Positions 10,997-20,141 of a stretch of DNA of 64,000 nucleotides are shown one piece after another. The DNA comes from Pseudomonas sp. PDM18. GTDB taxonomy: Bacteria; Pseudomonadota; Gammaproteobacteria; Pseudomonadales; Pseudomonadaceae. Location: contig NZ_JACVBX010000015.1 of NCBI RefSeq assembly GCF_014852585.1, forward strand, positions 62,001 through 126,000. Reading direction: 5' to 3'. A program made the position numbers and the translations under genes. Within the stretch, counting starts at the first letter, position 1, and each line of letters opens with the position of its first letter. Below the pieces are notes generated by a model that did no database searches, was not told the origin of the DNA, and worked only from the letters and a program-made list of their open reading frames with translations.

Positions 10997-12142
10997 TCAG
11001 GCGCCCAGTTCGCGCACCAGCGAATCGCGAGTGATCTCGCCAATGGTCTTGGCGCCGGTGAGCACCATGGCCACGCGCATTTCCTTCTCGAACAGGTCCA
11101 GCAGGTTCTTCACGCCGGCTTCGCCATGGGTGGCCAGGGCGTAGAGGAAGGCACGGCCGATGAGCACGGTGTCCGCGCCCAAGGCGATCATACGGACCAC
11201 GTCCAGACCGTTGCGGATGCCGGAGTCGGCGAGGATCTTCAGGTCGCCCTTCACGGCGTCGGCGATGGCCGGCAGGGCACGGGCGCTGGAGAGCACGCCG
11301 TCGAGCTGGCGGCCGCCGTGGTTGGAGACGACGATGCCGTCGGCGCCGAATTTCACTGCATCCTTTGCGTCTTCCGGGTCGAGGATGCCCTTGATGATCA
11401 TCGGGCCGTCCCAGAATTCACGGATCCATTCCAGGTCCTTCCAGGAGATCGACGGGTCGAAGTTGGCGCCCAGCCAGCCGATGTAGTCGGCGAGGCCTGT
11501 GGGGTTGCCGCGGTACTTGGAGATGTTGCCCAGGTCGTGAGGCTTGCCCAGCAGGCCAACGTCGAGAGCCCAGGTCGGGTGGGTCATGGCCTGCCAGACG
11601 CGGCGCAGCGGCGCGTTCGGGCCGCTCATGCCGGAGTGGGCGTCTCGGTAGCGGGCGCCGGGCACCGGCATGTCGACGGTGAACACCAGGGTCTTCACAC
11701 CGGCGGCCTTGGCGCGTTCCAGCGCGTTGCGCATGAAGCCGCGATCCTTCAGCACATAGAGCTGGAACCACATGGGCCGGTCGATGGCCGGGGCGACTTC
11801 CTCGATGGGGCACACCGACACCGTGGACATCGTGAAGGGGATGCCCTTTGCCGCGGCCGCGCGGGCTGCCTGTACTTCGCCGCGCCGGGCGTACATGCCG
11901 GTCAGGCCGACCGGGGCCAGGGCGATGGGCATGCTCAACGTCTCGTCGAACAGCTTCGTCTCAAGGCTCAGCTCGGACATGTTCTTCAGCACGCGCTGGC
12001 GCAGGGCGATGTTGGCCAGGTCGTCGACGTTGTTGCGCAGGGTGCGCTCGGCGTAGGCGCCGCCGTCGGCGTAGTGGAAGAGGAACGGCGGCAGCTTGCG
12101 TTGGGCCGCGGCGCGGTAGTCGGTAGAGGCAGAGATGATCAT
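10997..12142 (-). CDS. lldD: FMN-dependent L-lactate dehydrogenase (quinone)
   Basis: A 381-residue peripheral membrane flavoenzyme that oxidises L-lactate to pyruvate and passes electrons to the respiratory chain. It has the alpha-hydroxyacid oxidase signature [10 protein letters not shown], with catalytic His275 and Arg278. Conserved FMN and substrate residues are in [13 protein letters not shown] and [18 protein letters not shown]. The length equals the usual 380-386 residues of LldD. It lies between lldP and lldE, but both gaps hold hairpin-forming repeats (see 10915-10985 and 12174-12296), which may uncouple the three genes. LldR should repress it, with lactate as inducer. Confidence 0.96.
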   Translation of the reverse strand: MIISASTDYRAAAQRKLPPFLFHYADGGAYAERTLRNNVDDLANIALRQRVLKNMSELSLETKLFDETLSMPIALAPVGLTGMYARRGEVQAARAAAAKGIPFTMSTVSVCPIEEVAPAIDRPMWFQLYVLKDRGFMRNALERAKAAGVKTLVFTVDMPVPGARYRDAHSGMSGPNAPLRRVWQAMTHPTWALDVGLLGKPHDLGNISKYRGNPTGLADYIGWLGANFDPSISWKDLEWIREFWDGPMIIKGILDPEDAKDAVKFGADGIVVSNHGGRQLDGVLSSARALPAIADAVKGDLKILADSGIRNGLDVVRMIALGADTVLIGRAFLYALATHGEAGVKNLLDLFEKEMRVAMVLTGAKTIGEITRDSLVRELGA

Positions 12143-12173
12143 TGGGCTCTTCCGTTTTGAGAGAAAAGTTTTG

Positions 12174-12296
12174 GATCGAGCGAGCTAGAGCGAGACAAGG
12201 CGGAAATGGCCGAGGGAGCGGAGCCTACAACTGTAGGTGAGCATCCCCGAGGCCATCTCCAGCGCAGTATCGCTGACGCGCAGTCGATCAGCGCTC
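12174..12296. repeat. Imperfect long palindrome, probable dispersed intergenic repeat
   Basis: The lldP-lldD gap is almost filled by an imperfect palindrome. Outer arms read GATCGAGCG and CGCTCGGTC; inner arms read AAATGGCCGAGGGA and the complement of TCCCCGAGGCCATCT. The centre is CCTACA-AC-TGTAGG (12224-12237). I recall very similar sequences (GAGCGAGACAAGGC ... CTGTAGGTGAGCAT) repeated in many gammaproteobacterial intergenic regions, which suggests a MITE-like element. No gene is visible in it. Confidence 0.6.
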
Positions 12297-12298
12297 GG

Positions 12299-13975
12299 TC
12301 AGTGCACCAGCATGCCGGTGAAGATGTACGCCTGGGCCAGGGTGATCAGACCCACCAGGGCGGCGAACATCAGGCTGTGCTTGAGGGTGAAGCGGAACAG
12401 ATCGGATTCCTTGCCGACCATGCCGGTGGCGGCGCAGGCCACGGCGATGGATTGCGGCGAGATCATCTTGCCGGTCACGCCGCCGCTGGTGTTGGCTGCC
12501 ACCAGGAGGGTGTCGTTGACCCCGATCTGGTGCGCGGTGGTGGACTGCAGCGAGCTGAACAGGGCGTTGGAGGAGGTATCCGAACCAGTCAGGAACACAC
12601 CCAGCCAGCCGAGGAACGGCGAGAAGAACGGGAAGGCCGCGCCGGTGCCGGCCAGGACCAGCGCCAGGGTGGTGGACATGCCCGAGTAGTTGGTGACGAA
12701 GGCGAAGGCCAGGACCATGCCGATGGAGAGAATCGGCCATTTTAGCTCGACCAGGGTCTCCTTGAAGGTGGTCAGACCAGTTCTCGCACTGATGCGCAGG
12801 ACGATCATCGAGACCACGGCGGAGAGGAAGATCGCGGTGCCGGTGGCCGAGACGGGGTCCAGCTTGAACACGGCGGCAATCGGCGTCGGGTTGGCGACGA
12901 TGGGCGCGGTCTTCACCACTAGTTGGTCCAGGTGCGGGATGGCGAAGTTGAACACCAGGTTGTACAGCGCACCGCCCGGAGCGAAGAGCGCCTTGAACGG
13001 CTTCAGGGTCCAGATGGTGACCAGCACGGTCAGCACTAGGAAGGGCGACCAGGCCTTGAGGATTTCGCCGAAGCTGTAGGGAGTCGGCTCGGCGCTGCGC
13101 GGGCCGTTGCCGCCCATGACGGCGGCGCCGCCGGCGGTGGCGACCACTTCGCGCTCGCTGGCGGGTTGCCAGACTTTCAGGAACAAGGTTAGGGAAATCA
13201 GGCTGACCAGGGCGGAGGTGATGTCCGGCAGTTCCGGGCCGATAAAGTTGGAGGTGAAGTACTGGGTGATGGCGAAGCTGCCGCCGGCGACCAGGGCGGC
13301 CGGCCAAGTTTCCTTCACGCCCTTGAGGCCGTCCATCATGAACACCAGCCAGAACGGCACGAGGATCGACAGGAACGGCAGCTGGCGGCCGGTCATGGCG
13401 CCGATCTTGAACGCGTCGATGCCGGTGACCTGGCCCGCGACGATGATCGGGATGCCCAGGGCGCCGAAGGCGACCGGCGCGGTGTTGGCGATCAGGCACA
13501 GGCCCGCGGCATACAGCGGATTGAAGCCCAGGCCGACCAGCAGGGCAGCGGTGATCGCCACCGGCGCGCCGAAGCCCGCTGCACCTTCGAGGAAGGCGCC
13601 GAAGGAGAAACCGATCAACAGCACCTGCAGGCGCTGGTCGCCGGTGATCGACAGCACCGAGCTGCGGATCACCTCGAACTGGCCGCTCTTGACCGTGAGT
13701 TTGTAGAGGAACACCGCCGCGACGATGATCCAGGCGATTGGCCACAGGCCGTAGGCGAAGCCATAACCGGCGGCAGCGATGGCCATGTCGGCGGGCATGC
13801 CGAAGGCGACGATGGCGATGATGATCGAGAGGGCGAGGGTGATGCTGCCGGCGACGTGGCCCTTGAGGCGGAACACGGCGAGGGCGAGGAAGAAGAACAC
13901 GATCGGGATGACGGCGACCAGCGCGGACAGGCCGAGGCTGCCGAGCGGGGTGTAGATCTGCTGCCAGGTTTGCAT
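12299..13975 (-). CDS. lldP: L-lactate permease
   Basis: A 558-residue inner-membrane transporter with about 12-14 hydrophobic segments, of the LctP family, importing lactate (and glycolate) with protons. Family stretches include [20 protein letters not shown], the signature loop after the fourth helix, and [13 protein letters not shown] near the C-terminus. The start [21 protein letters not shown] is typical, and the length fits the usual 550-565. It is the first gene of the lactate operon, with a long leader that holds the LldR operator. The frame also stays open across the leader in another phase; that is not coding. Confidence 0.96.
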   Translation of the reverse strand: MQTWQQIYTPLGSLGLSALVAVIPIVFFFLALAVFRLKGHVAGSITLALSIIIAIVAFGMPADMAIAAAGYGFAYGLWPIAWIIVAAVFLYKLTVKSGQFEVIRSSVLSITGDQRLQVLLIGFSFGAFLEGAAGFGAPVAITAALLVGLGFNPLYAAGLCLIANTAPVAFGALGIPIIVAGQVTGIDAFKIGAMTGRQLPFLSILVPFWLVFMMDGLKGVKETWPAALVAGGSFAITQYFTSNFIGPELPDITSALVSLISLTLFLKVWQPASEREVVATAGGAAVMGGNGPRSAEPTPYSFGEILKAWSPFLVLTVLVTIWTLKPFKALFAPGGALYNLVFNFAIPHLDQLVVKTAPIVANPTPIAAVFKLDPVSATGTAIFLSAVVSMIVLRISARTGLTTFKETLVELKWPILSIGMVLAFAFVTNYSGMSTTLALVLAGTGAAFPFFSPFLGWLGVFLTGSDTSSNALFSSLQSTTAHQIGVNDTLLVAANTSGGVTGKMISPQSIAVACAATGMVGKESDLFRFTLKHSLMFAALVGLITLAQAYIFTGMLVH

Positions 13976-14120
13976 CTGGTTGGCTCCCTAATTGTTTTTG
14001 GGTGGAGGGCCTGGTTGCCGGTCGGGCGATTCCGATGCGCTTGTGGCGCGTTGGGCAGACGGTCGACTGATCGCGGCTTGTTGTTTTTCGTGCATGTGTT
14101 GTCGTGCAATCCGACTTCCG

Positions 14121-14143
14121 GTAAATTGGTATGACCAATTTAC
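14121..14143. promoter_or_regulatory. LldR operator
   Basis: GTAAATTGGT-ATG-ACCAATTTAC is a perfect 10-base inverted repeat around a 3-base centre. It contains the AATTGGT-N3-ACCAATT pattern of LldR/GntR-FCD lactate operators. Its place between lldP and lldR fits repression of the operon, relieved by lactate. Confidence 0.85.
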
Positions 14144-14158
14144 AAAGTCGAGCGCTCA

Positions 14159-14187
14159 GGGTAAAAGCCCTGCTGGCGGCGTGTCAA
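14159..14187 (-). promoter_or_regulatory. Possible lldPDE promoter
   Basis: On the minus strand TTGACA (14187-14182) is followed after 17 bases by TTACCC (14164-14159). The -35 is perfect but the -10 is poor. If real, transcription would start near 14152, and the operator just downstream would block elongation or open-complex formation. Confidence 0.35.
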
Positions 14188-14321
14188 TTTGCTGCTCTGC
14201 GACTTTTGTCGGGAGTGATCGGAAAGGCGAGGCGGGCTTGTTGTCGACGGCGGCGCCCGTCAGGCTGCCGCAAGCTGCGTAGGGCGCGGCCCAGAGTGAG
14301 AAAGCGAAGGAGTTCACCCGC

Positions 14322-15098
14322 ATGAGTTTTGGTCAGGTCAAGCAACGCCGTCTGTCGGACGACATCGTCGAGCGGCTGGAGGCGATGATTCTCGAGGGCA
14401 CTCTCAAGGCCGGCGAGCGACTGCCCGCCGAGCGCGTGCTGGCCGAACAATTCGGCGTCTCTCGGCCGTCACTGCGCGAGGCGATCCAGAAGCTCGGCGC
14501 CAAGGGCCTGCTGGTCAGTCGTCAGGGCGGCGGCAACTACGTCAGCGAAGGACTGGGCTCGATGTTCAGCGATCCGCTGCTGCATCTGCTGGAGAGCAAT
14601 CCGGAGGCGCAGCGCGATCTGCTGGAGTTTCGCCATACTCTTGAAGGCTCCTGCGCCTTCTACGCGGCGCAGCGCGCGACCGAGGTGGATCAGCAGCGCC
14701 TGAAGCAGGCCTTCGATGCGTTGCAGGACTGTTACCTGCGCGTGGGTAAGGTCAGTCGTGCGGAGGAGGGGGCGGCAGATGCGGCCTTCCACCTGGCCAT
14801 CGCCGAGGCCAGCCACAACGCCGTGTTGCTGCACACTATTCGCGGGCTGTTCGACCTGCTCAAGCGCAACGTGGTGACCAACATCGGTGGGATGTACGCG
14901 CAGCGTGACGAGACCCGCGAGCAGCTGATGCGCCAACACCGCGAGTTGTACGAGGCGATTATCGGCGGACACGCGGAAGCGGCGCGGGAGATTTCCCAGC
15001 GACATATCGACTACGTGCAGGAAGTGCTGGCCGAGGTGCAGGCGAAGGAATTGCGCCTGCAACGGGCACAGCGACGCCAAGGCGCGGTGGACGCCTGA
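14322..15098 (+). CDS. lldR: GntR/FadR-family lactate-responsive regulator
   Basis: A 258-residue repressor. The N-terminal winged helix (about 8-78) reads LSDDIVERLEAMILEGTLKAGERLP ... FGVSRPSLREAIQKL, the GntR signature. The FCD ligand domain (about 95-225) has the metal/effector residues in FRHTLEGSCAFYAA, FHLAIAEASHN and HRELYEAIIGGHAEAA. It is divergent from lldP and should bind the palindrome at 14121-14143, releasing it when L- or D-lactate is bound. Confidence 0.95.
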   Translation: MSFGQVKQRRLSDDIVERLEAMILEGTLKAGERLPAERVLAEQFGVSRPSLREAIQKLGAKGLLVSRQGGGNYVSEGLGSMFSDPLLHLLESNPEAQRDLLEFRHTLEGSCAFYAAQRATEVDQQRLKQAFDALQDCYLRVGKVSRAEEGAADAAFHLAIAEASHNAVLLHTIRGLFDLLKRNVVTNIGGMYAQRDETREQLMRQHRELYEAIIGGHAEAAREISQRHIDYVQEVLAEVQAKELRLQRAQRRQGAVDA

Positions 15099-15104
15099 CC
15101 GCAA

Positions 15105-15126
15105 CGCGCCCTCGCAGGAGGGCGCG
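15105..15126. terminator. Hairpin between convergent lldR and smpB
   Basis: CGCGCCCTC-GCAG-GAGGGCGCG is a perfect nine-base stem with a four-base loop between the two stop codons. It has only a short A-run on one side, so it is likely a weak bidirectional stop. Confidence 0.55.
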
Positions 15127-15133
15127 AAAGGAT

Positions 15134-15613
15134 TCAGTCGTCCTTGCCGTGACGAATGGCGCGCTGGATTTCCCGATCGGAGTCACGCTCCTTCTCGGTG
15201 CCGCGCTTGTCGTACTCTTTCTTGCCCTTGGCCAGTGCGATTTCGCACTTGATCAGGTGCTTCTTCCAGTACATCGACAGCGCAACGCAGGCGTAGCCTT
15301 TCTGCTGCACGGCACCGAACAGCTTGCCCAGCTCGCGCTTGTGCAGTAGCAACTTGCGCGTGCGCACCGGGTCGGCGATGACGTGGGTGCTGGCAGTGGT
15401 CAGCGGCGTGATGTGGCTGCCCAGCAGCCAGGCTTCGCCATCCTTGAGCAGCACGTAGCTGTCCACCAGCTGCGCCTTGCCGGCGCGCAGGCTTTTCACT
15501 TCCCAGCCGGCCAGGGCGACGCCCGCCTCGAAGCGCTGCTCGATGAAGTAGTCGTGCAGAGCCTTCTTGTTCTGCGCGATGGTCCCCGAAGGGTGTTTCT
15601 TCTGTTTAGCCAT
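15134..15613 (-). CDS. smpB: SsrA-binding protein SmpB
   Basis: A 159-residue tmRNA partner in trans-translation, which rescues stalled ribosomes and tags the nascent chain. I chose ATG 15613 because [26 protein letters not shown] is the normal N-terminus. The OB-fold core has [12 protein letters not shown] and SHITPLTT, and the basic C-terminal tail ([20 protein letters not shown]) enters the mRNA channel. It is transcribed away from ratA-rnfH, the usual arrangement in Pseudomonas. Confidence 0.97.
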   Translation of the reverse strand: MAKQKKHPSGTIAQNKKALHDYFIEQRFEAGVALAGWEVKSLRAGKAQLVDSYVLLKDGEAWLLGSHITPLTTASTHVIADPVRTRKLLLHKRELGKLFGAVQQKGYACVALSMYWKKHLIKCEIALAKGKKEYDKRGTEKERDSDREIQRAIRHGKDD

Positions 15614-15767
15614 AGGCCGCGCATTATAGGGAGTCACTCGCCGCGCCGCTATCGGGACAGCGTGCGACGGCATGCAAGCTTGAGGGTGTGTGGCTAATCT
15701 CGGACAATGCGCGCTGTTTTTTTGAGCAGCGGGCGTATGAAACGCCCCACAACCAAGCGAGACGTCT

Positions 15768-16202
15768 ATGAGCACGCATATCCAGCGTTCGGCGCTGCTG
15801 CCCTATCCGGCGAAGGCGCTGTACGACCTGGTCAACGATGTGGCGCGCTACCCGGAGTTCCTGCCCTGGTGTTCCGCCTCCACCGTGCTGGAGGAAAGCG
15901 AAACGGCCATGCGCGCCGAGCTGACCGTGGCCAAGGGCAGCATCACCCAGCGCTTCACCACGCGTAATGCGCTGGTGCCCGGGCAGAGCATCGAGATGAA
16001 TCTCGAGGAAGGCCCGTTTTCCCAGCTTCACGGCGTCTGGACTTTCAAGGCCCTGGGCGACAAGGCCTGCAAGATTTCCCTCGACCTGACCTTCGACTAT
16101 GCCGGCGCCCTGGTGAAGGCCACCCTCGGCCCGCTGTTCACCCAGGCGGCGAACACCATGGTCGACGCCTTCTGCCAGCGCGCCAAGCAACTGCATGGTT
16201 GA
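15768..16202 (+). CDS. ratA: RatA/Coq10-like START-domain protein
   Basis: A 144-residue protein of the polyketide cyclase/START fold (SRPBCC). It begins [37 protein letters not shown], the conserved first helix and strand of the RatA/Coq10 family. E. coli RatA was described as an inhibitor of 70S ribosome association; other members bind ubiquinone and aid respiration. Sequence cannot decide between these roles. It overlaps the next gene by eight bases. Confidence 0.92.
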   Translation: MSTHIQRSALLPYPAKALYDLVNDVARYPEFLPWCSASTVLEESETAMRAELTVAKGSITQRFTTRNALVPGQSIEMNLEEGPFSQLHGVWTFKALGDKACKISLDLTFDYAGALVKATLGPLFTQAANTMVDAFCQRAKQLHG

Positions 16203-16503
16203 ATCCGCAAGCATCGCCATTGAGGTCGTCTACGCTTTGCCGGAGAAGCAGGTGCTGCTGCGCCTAAGCGTTCCGCGTGGCACGCGGATGCGCGAAGCGG
16301 TGTTGTTGTCGGGCATCGCTGCGCATTTTCCTGGCCTAGATGTGCAGAATTGCCCGCTGGGTATCTTCGGCAAGGCGGTGGCGAGGCCCGAGGAGCGAGA
16401 GCTGGGGGAGGGTGAGCGAGTGGAAATCTACCGTCCGCTGATCGTCGATCCCAAGGAAGTACGCAAGCAGCGGGCTGCGCGGGCCAAGGCGGCGCGCGGC
16501 TGA
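16195..16503 (+). CDS. rnfH: RnfH-family ubiquitin-like protein (RatB)
   Basis: A 102-residue beta-grasp protein: IAIEVVYALPEKQVLLRLSVPRGTRMREAVLLSG, then a conserved GIFGKAVARPEERELGEGERVEIYRPLIVDPKEVRKQRA. The start ATG lies inside the end of ratA (eight-base overlap), indicating coupled translation. The basic Arg/Lys/Ala tail is usual. Its biochemical role is unsettled; it is named for genes near Rnf complexes or as the antitoxin-like partner of RatA. Confidence 0.93.
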   Translation: MVESASIAIEVVYALPEKQVLLRLSVPRGTRMREAVLLSGIAAHFPGLDVQNCPLGIFGKAVARPEERELGEGERVEIYRPLIVDPKEVRKQRAARAKAARG

Positions 16504-16547
16504 GTCTTCTTCGCTGCTGATTCTTGTGTACTGAAAGCACAGGCAAC

Positions 16548-16576
16548 AAAAAGCCCAGCATTGGCCGGGCTTTTTT
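16548..16576. terminator. Bidirectional terminator between rnfH and bamE
   Basis: AAAAAGCCC-AGCATTGGC-CGGGCTTTTTT has a GC stem with an A-run on one side and a T-run on the other, so it can stop both converging genes. Confidence 0.85.
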
Positions 16577-16591
16577 GTTTTCGCGAATCCC

Positions 16592-17128
16592 TTACTGCGG
16601 ATTCTTGTCCAGCGGTTCCGGAGTTGGGACCGGTACGGTTTCCACCTGGTCGACTTCCTTCTGGATCTGCTCTTCCACGGAGCCGGGCTTGGCCGGTTCT
16701 TCCTTGGGCTGTTCGGGCTGCTGCTGGGTCGGCTGCGACGGCGAAGTTGCCGGGGTGCCTTCCTTGCCGAGGATCGACTCGTCACGGCTGACGCCGGGCA
16801 TGAAGTCGCCATTCAGGCCGACCAGTTGGTCGTTCTGGCCGAAATACAGGCTCATCCGCTCCTGCTGGCGCTGACCGCCGCCGGGCTGGATGCTGTAGAG
16901 GTAGTCCCAGCGATTGGGGTGGAAGGTATCCACGATCAGGGGGTTGCCCATGATAAACCGCACTTGGCGCCGGGTCATTCCGGGCTTCAACTGGTCTATC
17001 ATATCCTGCGTTACAACGTTGCCCTGCTGGATGTCGATCTTGTAGACCCCCGGGAACGAGCAACCGGCGAGTGCGGCGAGTCCCAGCCCGAAAGCGAGAC
17101 TGGTCAGCATGAGCTTGGCGTTTTGCAT
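16592..17128 (-). CDS. bamE: Outer-membrane assembly lipoprotein BamE/OmlA (SmpA)
   Basis: A 178-residue lipoprotein of the BAM complex. Residues 1-22 are a signal peptide ending in the lipobox LAGC, with lipid on Cys23. The BamE fold follows ([28 protein letters not shown] ... [12 protein letters not shown]). Pseudomonas OmlA has a C-terminal extension, and here it is long, Pro/Glu/Gln-rich and probably disordered (about 125-178). ATG 17128 is the one that gives the signal peptide. It is divergent from fur, as in other pseudomonads. Confidence 0.96.
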   Translation of the reverse strand: MQNAKLMLTSLAFGLGLAALAGCSFPGVYKIDIQQGNVVTQDMIDQLKPGMTRRQVRFIMGNPLIVDTFHPNRWDYLYSIQPGGGQRQQERMSLYFGQNDQLVGLNGDFMPGVSRDESILGKEGTPATSPSQPTQQQPEQPKEEPAKPGSVEEQIQKEVDQVETVPVPTPEPLDKNPQ

Positions 17129-17224
17129 CAAGGGGTGACTTCCACTATCTTGGCTGAGCGACGAAATCCCGATCATACCTGTATTGAGAGATGCTGCGAA
17201 GCATTCCGCGCCGAGAAAGCACAC

Positions 17225-17629
17225 ATGGTTGAAAATAGCGAACTGCGCAAAGCCGGACTTAAGGTCACACTGCCGCGCGTCAAGATCCTCCAGATGCTCG
17301 ATTCCGCCGAGCAGCGCCACATGAGCGCAGAGGATGTTTACAAAGCGCTGATGGAGGCGGGTGAAGACGTCGGTCTGGCCACCGTCTACCGCGTCCTGAC
17401 CCAGTTCGAAGCCGCCGGCCTGGTGGTGCGCCACAACTTCGATGGCGGCCATGCCGTCTTCGAACTGGCCGACAGCGGCCACCATGATCACATGGTCTGC
17501 GTCGATACCGGCGAAGTCATCGAGTTCATGGACTCGGAAATCGAGAAACGCCAGAAGGAGATCGTCAAGGAGCGCGGCTTCGAGCTCGTCGATCACAACC
17601 TGGTGCTCTACGTGCGGAAGAAAAAGTAA
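17225..17629 (+). CDS. fur: Ferric uptake regulator Fur
   Basis: A 134-residue iron-responsive repressor. The winged helix (1-83) has [16 protein letters not shown] and [16 protein letters not shown]. The dimer/metal domain has [16 protein letters not shown]. Cys92 is the only cysteine, so the Zn-Cys4 site of E. coli Fur is absent, as in P. aeruginosa Fur. ATG 17225 gives the usual [11 protein letters not shown] start. It lies between bamE (divergent) and recN (convergent) and is transcribed alone to a terminator at 17646. Confidence 0.97.
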   Translation: MVENSELRKAGLKVTLPRVKILQMLDSAEQRHMSAEDVYKALMEAGEDVGLATVYRVLTQFEAAGLVVRHNFDGGHAVFELADSGHHDHMVCVDTGEVIEFMDSEIEKRQKEIVKERGFELVDHNLVLYVRKKK

Positions 17630-17645
17630 GCGCACGCAGATGCAG

Positions 17646-17673
17646 AAACGGCGACCCTCGGGTCGCCGTTTTC
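17646..17673. terminator. Terminator between fur and recN
   Basis: AAACGGCGACC-CTC-GGTCGCCGTTTT is a strong stem with A- and T-rich flanks; it can serve both convergent genes. Confidence 0.85.
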
Positions 17674-17701
17674 GTTTGTGCGGCTTTTAAGTGGTAGTGC
17701 G

Positions 17702-19378
17702 TCAGCCCTGTACGGCCGAATCCACCATCTTGCGGGCGTGGGCCAGGGATTCCTTGGTCAGGTCCACGCCGCCGAGCATGCGGGCGATTTCCTCGATGCG
17801 CTCGGCCTTCTTCAGGCTGGATACGGCGGTGCGAGTTTCGCGGGTGTCGCGGTCCTTGTGCACGAACAGGTGCTGGTGGCCCTGGGCGGCGACCTGCGGC
17901 AGATGGGTAACGGTCAGCACCTGGCCGCGATCGCCTAGGCGGCGCAGCAGCTGGCCGACGACTTCGGCTGTGGGGCCGCCGATGCCGACATCCACTTCGT
18001 CGAAGACTAGTGTGGGGATGCGCGAAGTCTGTGCGGTGATCACCTGGATCGCCAGGCTGATGCGTGACAATTCGCCGCCCGAGGCGACCTTGGCCAGGCC
18101 CTTCATCGGTTGGCCGGGGTTGGCGCTGACCAGGAATTCCAGCTGCTCCAGGCCGCTGACCTGCGGTTCGTCCGAGCTGGACGGGCGCAGTTCGATGGCG
18201 AAGCGGCCGCCGGGCATGCCCAGGCGCTGCATCTCCACCTCCACGGCCTTGGCCAGCTTCGGTGCCGCATCCTGGCGGATGCGGCTGAGTTCGTCGGCCT
18301 TCTCCTGATAGTGGCGGGCGTAGGCGGCCAGTTCGTCGCCTAGGCGCTCCACGGCTTCGTCGTCGGCGTTCAGCGCGTCCAGTTCGTCGAGCAGTCGTTG
18401 CTGCAGGTCCTGCAGTTCGTGGGGCTGCACGCGGTGTTTGCGCGCCAGGCTATAGATGGCATCCATGCGCTCTTCCAACTGCTGCAGGCGCAGGGGGTCG
18501 GCATCGAAGTGGTCGACGAAGCGGTTCAGCTCGCCGATGGCTTCTTCCACCTGGATCTGCGCGCTGGACAGCAGGTTCACCGCTTCGCCCAGTGCGGTCG
18601 GCTGGCTCGGGAAGGCGGTGAGGCGGTTGAGGCTGGAGGTCAGCGCCGACAGCACGTTGCCGGCATCGCTTTCGCTGCACAATTCGACGACCTGTCGGCA
18701 GGCGGCGATCAGGCTGCCGGCGTTGCTCTGGGTCTTATGTTCGGCTTCCAGCGACTCCAGTTCATTGTCACCCAGGCCGAGGTTTTCCAGTTCTTCAAGC
18801 TGGTAGCTGAGCAATTGGTGGCGGGCGCGCTGTTCGTCGCCGTTGCGCGACAGGCGGTCCAGCTCCTGACGGGTCTGCTTCCAGCGCTGCGCGGCGAGTT
18901 GCACCTGGCGCGCCAGATCCTGGCTGCCGGCAAATTCGTCGAGCAGGCGGCGGTGAGTGTCGGCCTTGAGCAGTGACTGGTGCTCGTGCTGGCTGTGGAT
19001 GTCGATCAGCAGCTCGCCCAGGTGCTTGAGGTCGCCCAGCGGGCAGGGGGAGCCGTTGATGTACGCGCGCGAGCGGCCTTCGGCGGTGATCACTCGGCGC
19101 AGGATGCACGGGCCGTCCTGTTCCAGGTCACGCTCGGCGAGCCAGTCGCGGGCCTCGGCAATCGCGCTGACATCAAAGCTGGCGAGAATGTCTGCCTTGT
19201 CGGAGCCGGGGCGGACCACGCCGCTGTCGGCGCGGTCGCCCAGGGCGAGGCCGAGGGCGTCGAGCATGATCGACTTGCCGGCGCCGGTTTCGCCGGTGAT
19301 CACGGTCATGCCGGCATCGAGCTCGAGATCGAGGTGCTCGACGATGGCGTAGTTGTGCACGGACAGGTGGACCAGCAT
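17702..19378 (-). CDS. recN: DNA repair ATPase RecN
   Basis: A 558-residue SMC-like protein that acts on DNA double-strand breaks. It has Walker A TGETGAGKSI (28-37), a long central coiled coil (about 150-370, Gln/Glu/Leu-rich) and a C-terminal ABC head with signature SGGELSRISLAIQ and Walker B TLVFDEVDVGIGG. The LexA box 24 bp upstream places it in the SOS regulon, as is usual for recN. Confidence 0.97.
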   Translation of the reverse strand: MLVHLSVHNYAIVEHLDLELDAGMTVITGETGAGKSIMLDALGLALGDRADSGVVRPGSDKADILASFDVSAIAEARDWLAERDLEQDGPCILRRVITAEGRSRAYINGSPCPLGDLKHLGELLIDIHSQHEHQSLLKADTHRRLLDEFAGSQDLARQVQLAAQRWKQTRQELDRLSRNGDEQRARHQLLSYQLEELENLGLGDNELESLEAEHKTQSNAGSLIAACRQVVELCSESDAGNVLSALTSSLNRLTAFPSQPTALGEAVNLLSSAQIQVEEAIGELNRFVDHFDADPLRLQQLEERMDAIYSLARKHRVQPHELQDLQQRLLDELDALNADDEAVERLGDELAAYARHYQEKADELSRIRQDAAPKLAKAVEVEMQRLGMPGGRFAIELRPSSSDEPQVSGLEQLEFLVSANPGQPMKGLAKVASGGELSRISLAIQVITAQTSRIPTLVFDEVDVGIGGPTAEVVGQLLRRLGDRGQVLTVTHLPQVAAQGHQHLFVHKDRDTRETRTAVSSLKKAERIEEIARMLGGVDLTKESLAHARKMVDSAVQG

Positions 19379-19401
19379 GGGCGGCGGCTCCGCAGTTATG
19401 T

Positions 19402-19417
19402 CTGGTTATTTATACAG
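19402..19417 (-). promoter_or_regulatory. LexA (SOS) box of recN
   Basis: Read toward recN the site is CTGTATAAATAACCAG, a full CTG-N10-CAG match with an AT-rich centre, lying 24 bp before the recN start codon. Confidence 0.85.
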
Positions 19418-19478
19418 TATTTTTTGCTGCTGGCAATTCTCCCTTGTCGCCTTTGTGAGTGCCCTGTGGAGCAAAAGC

Positions 19479-19506
19479 CTTGAAGTCGGGAAAACCTACC
19501 CCATAT
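19479..19506 (+). promoter_or_regulatory. Sigma-32 heat-shock promoter of grpE
   Basis: CTTGAAG at 19479-19485, a 13-base spacer, then CCCCATAT at 19499-19506 match the RpoH consensus CTTGAAA-N13-CCCCATNT at all but one position. The start of grpE is 72 bp downstream. Confidence 0.88.
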
Positions 19507-19577
19507 ACACGGCAGAGCCGCGGACCATTGGGTTCGCCTTGTTTTCAAAGGCTTATTTTCTTTTTTAGGAGAGTGGC

Positions 19578-20141
19578 ATGTCTGACGAACAACAGACTCA
19601 GGATTCCCAATTCAACGAGCAGCCGGACACCGGCGCTACCGGGGATCTGAACGCCCGCGTGCTGGAGCTGGAAGAACAGGTCGCTGCGGCGAAGGATCAG
19701 AGCCTGCGCGCTGTCGCCGAATTGCAGAACGTCCGCCGTCGTGCCGAGCAGGACGTGGAGAAGGCGCACAAGTTCGCCCTGGAGAAATTCGCCGGCGACC
19801 TGCTGCCGATCGTCGATACCCTCGAGCGCGCGCTGGAGATGTCGAACCCGGAAGACGAAGTGATCAAGCCGATGCGTGAAGGCATCGAACTGACGCTGAA
19901 GATGTTCCACGACACGCTGAAGCGCTACAACCTCGAGCCGGTCGACCCGCACGGCGAGCCTTTCAACCCCGAACACCATCAGGCCATGGCCATGGAAGAG
20001 AGCATTCGTCTCGAGCCGGGCAGCGTGGTCAAGGTGTTCCAGAAGGGCTACCTGCTCAACGGTCGTCTGCTGCGTCCCGCCATGGTCGTGGTCAGCAAGG
20101 CACCGGAACAAACTCCGCCTTCGATCGACGAGAAGGCTTGA
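19578..20141 (+). CDS. grpE: Nucleotide exchange factor GrpE
   Basis: A 187-residue DnaK co-chaperone that drives ADP release. After an acidic, Gln-rich disordered start (1-30), a long dimerising helix covers about 32-90 ([35 protein letters not shown]). The beta-wing domain has the conserved [16 protein letters not shown] and [31 protein letters not shown] precedes the ATG. It is the first heat-shock gene of the grpE-dnaK-dnaJ cluster, and its stop codon overlaps the dnaK promoter. Confidence 0.97.
   Translation: MSDEQQTQDSQFNEQPDTGATGDLNARVLELEEQVAAAKDQSLRAVAELQNVRRRAEQDVEKAHKFALEKFAGDLLPIVDTLERALEMSNPEDEVIKPMREGIELTLKMFHDTLKRYNLEPVDPHGEPFNPEHHQAMAMEESIRLEPGSVVKVFQKGYLLNGRLLRPAMVVVSKAPEQTPPSIDEKA

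Larger units (their letters stand above)
13976..14321. promoter_or_regulatory. lldP-lldR divergent intergenic region (346 bp)
   Basis: No gene is visible here. The region holds the palindromic operator at 14121-14143 and a candidate minus-strand promoter at 14159-14187. The first 145 bases before lldP would be a long untranslated leader. lldR has AGGAG (14310-14314) just ahead of its ATG. Confidence 0.7.

Noticed and set aside
10825-11043. Longer N-terminus for the D-lactate dehydrogenase through the REPIN
   Set aside because: The extension is REPIN sequence translated (ICRSELAREPAKL), a well-known artefact; ATG 10824 has a ribosome site.
16195-16503. ratA-rnfH as a true toxin-antitoxin system
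   Set aside because: The pair is a conserved housekeeping neighbour of smpB in gammaproteobacteria; the toxin naming rests on overexpression in E. coli.
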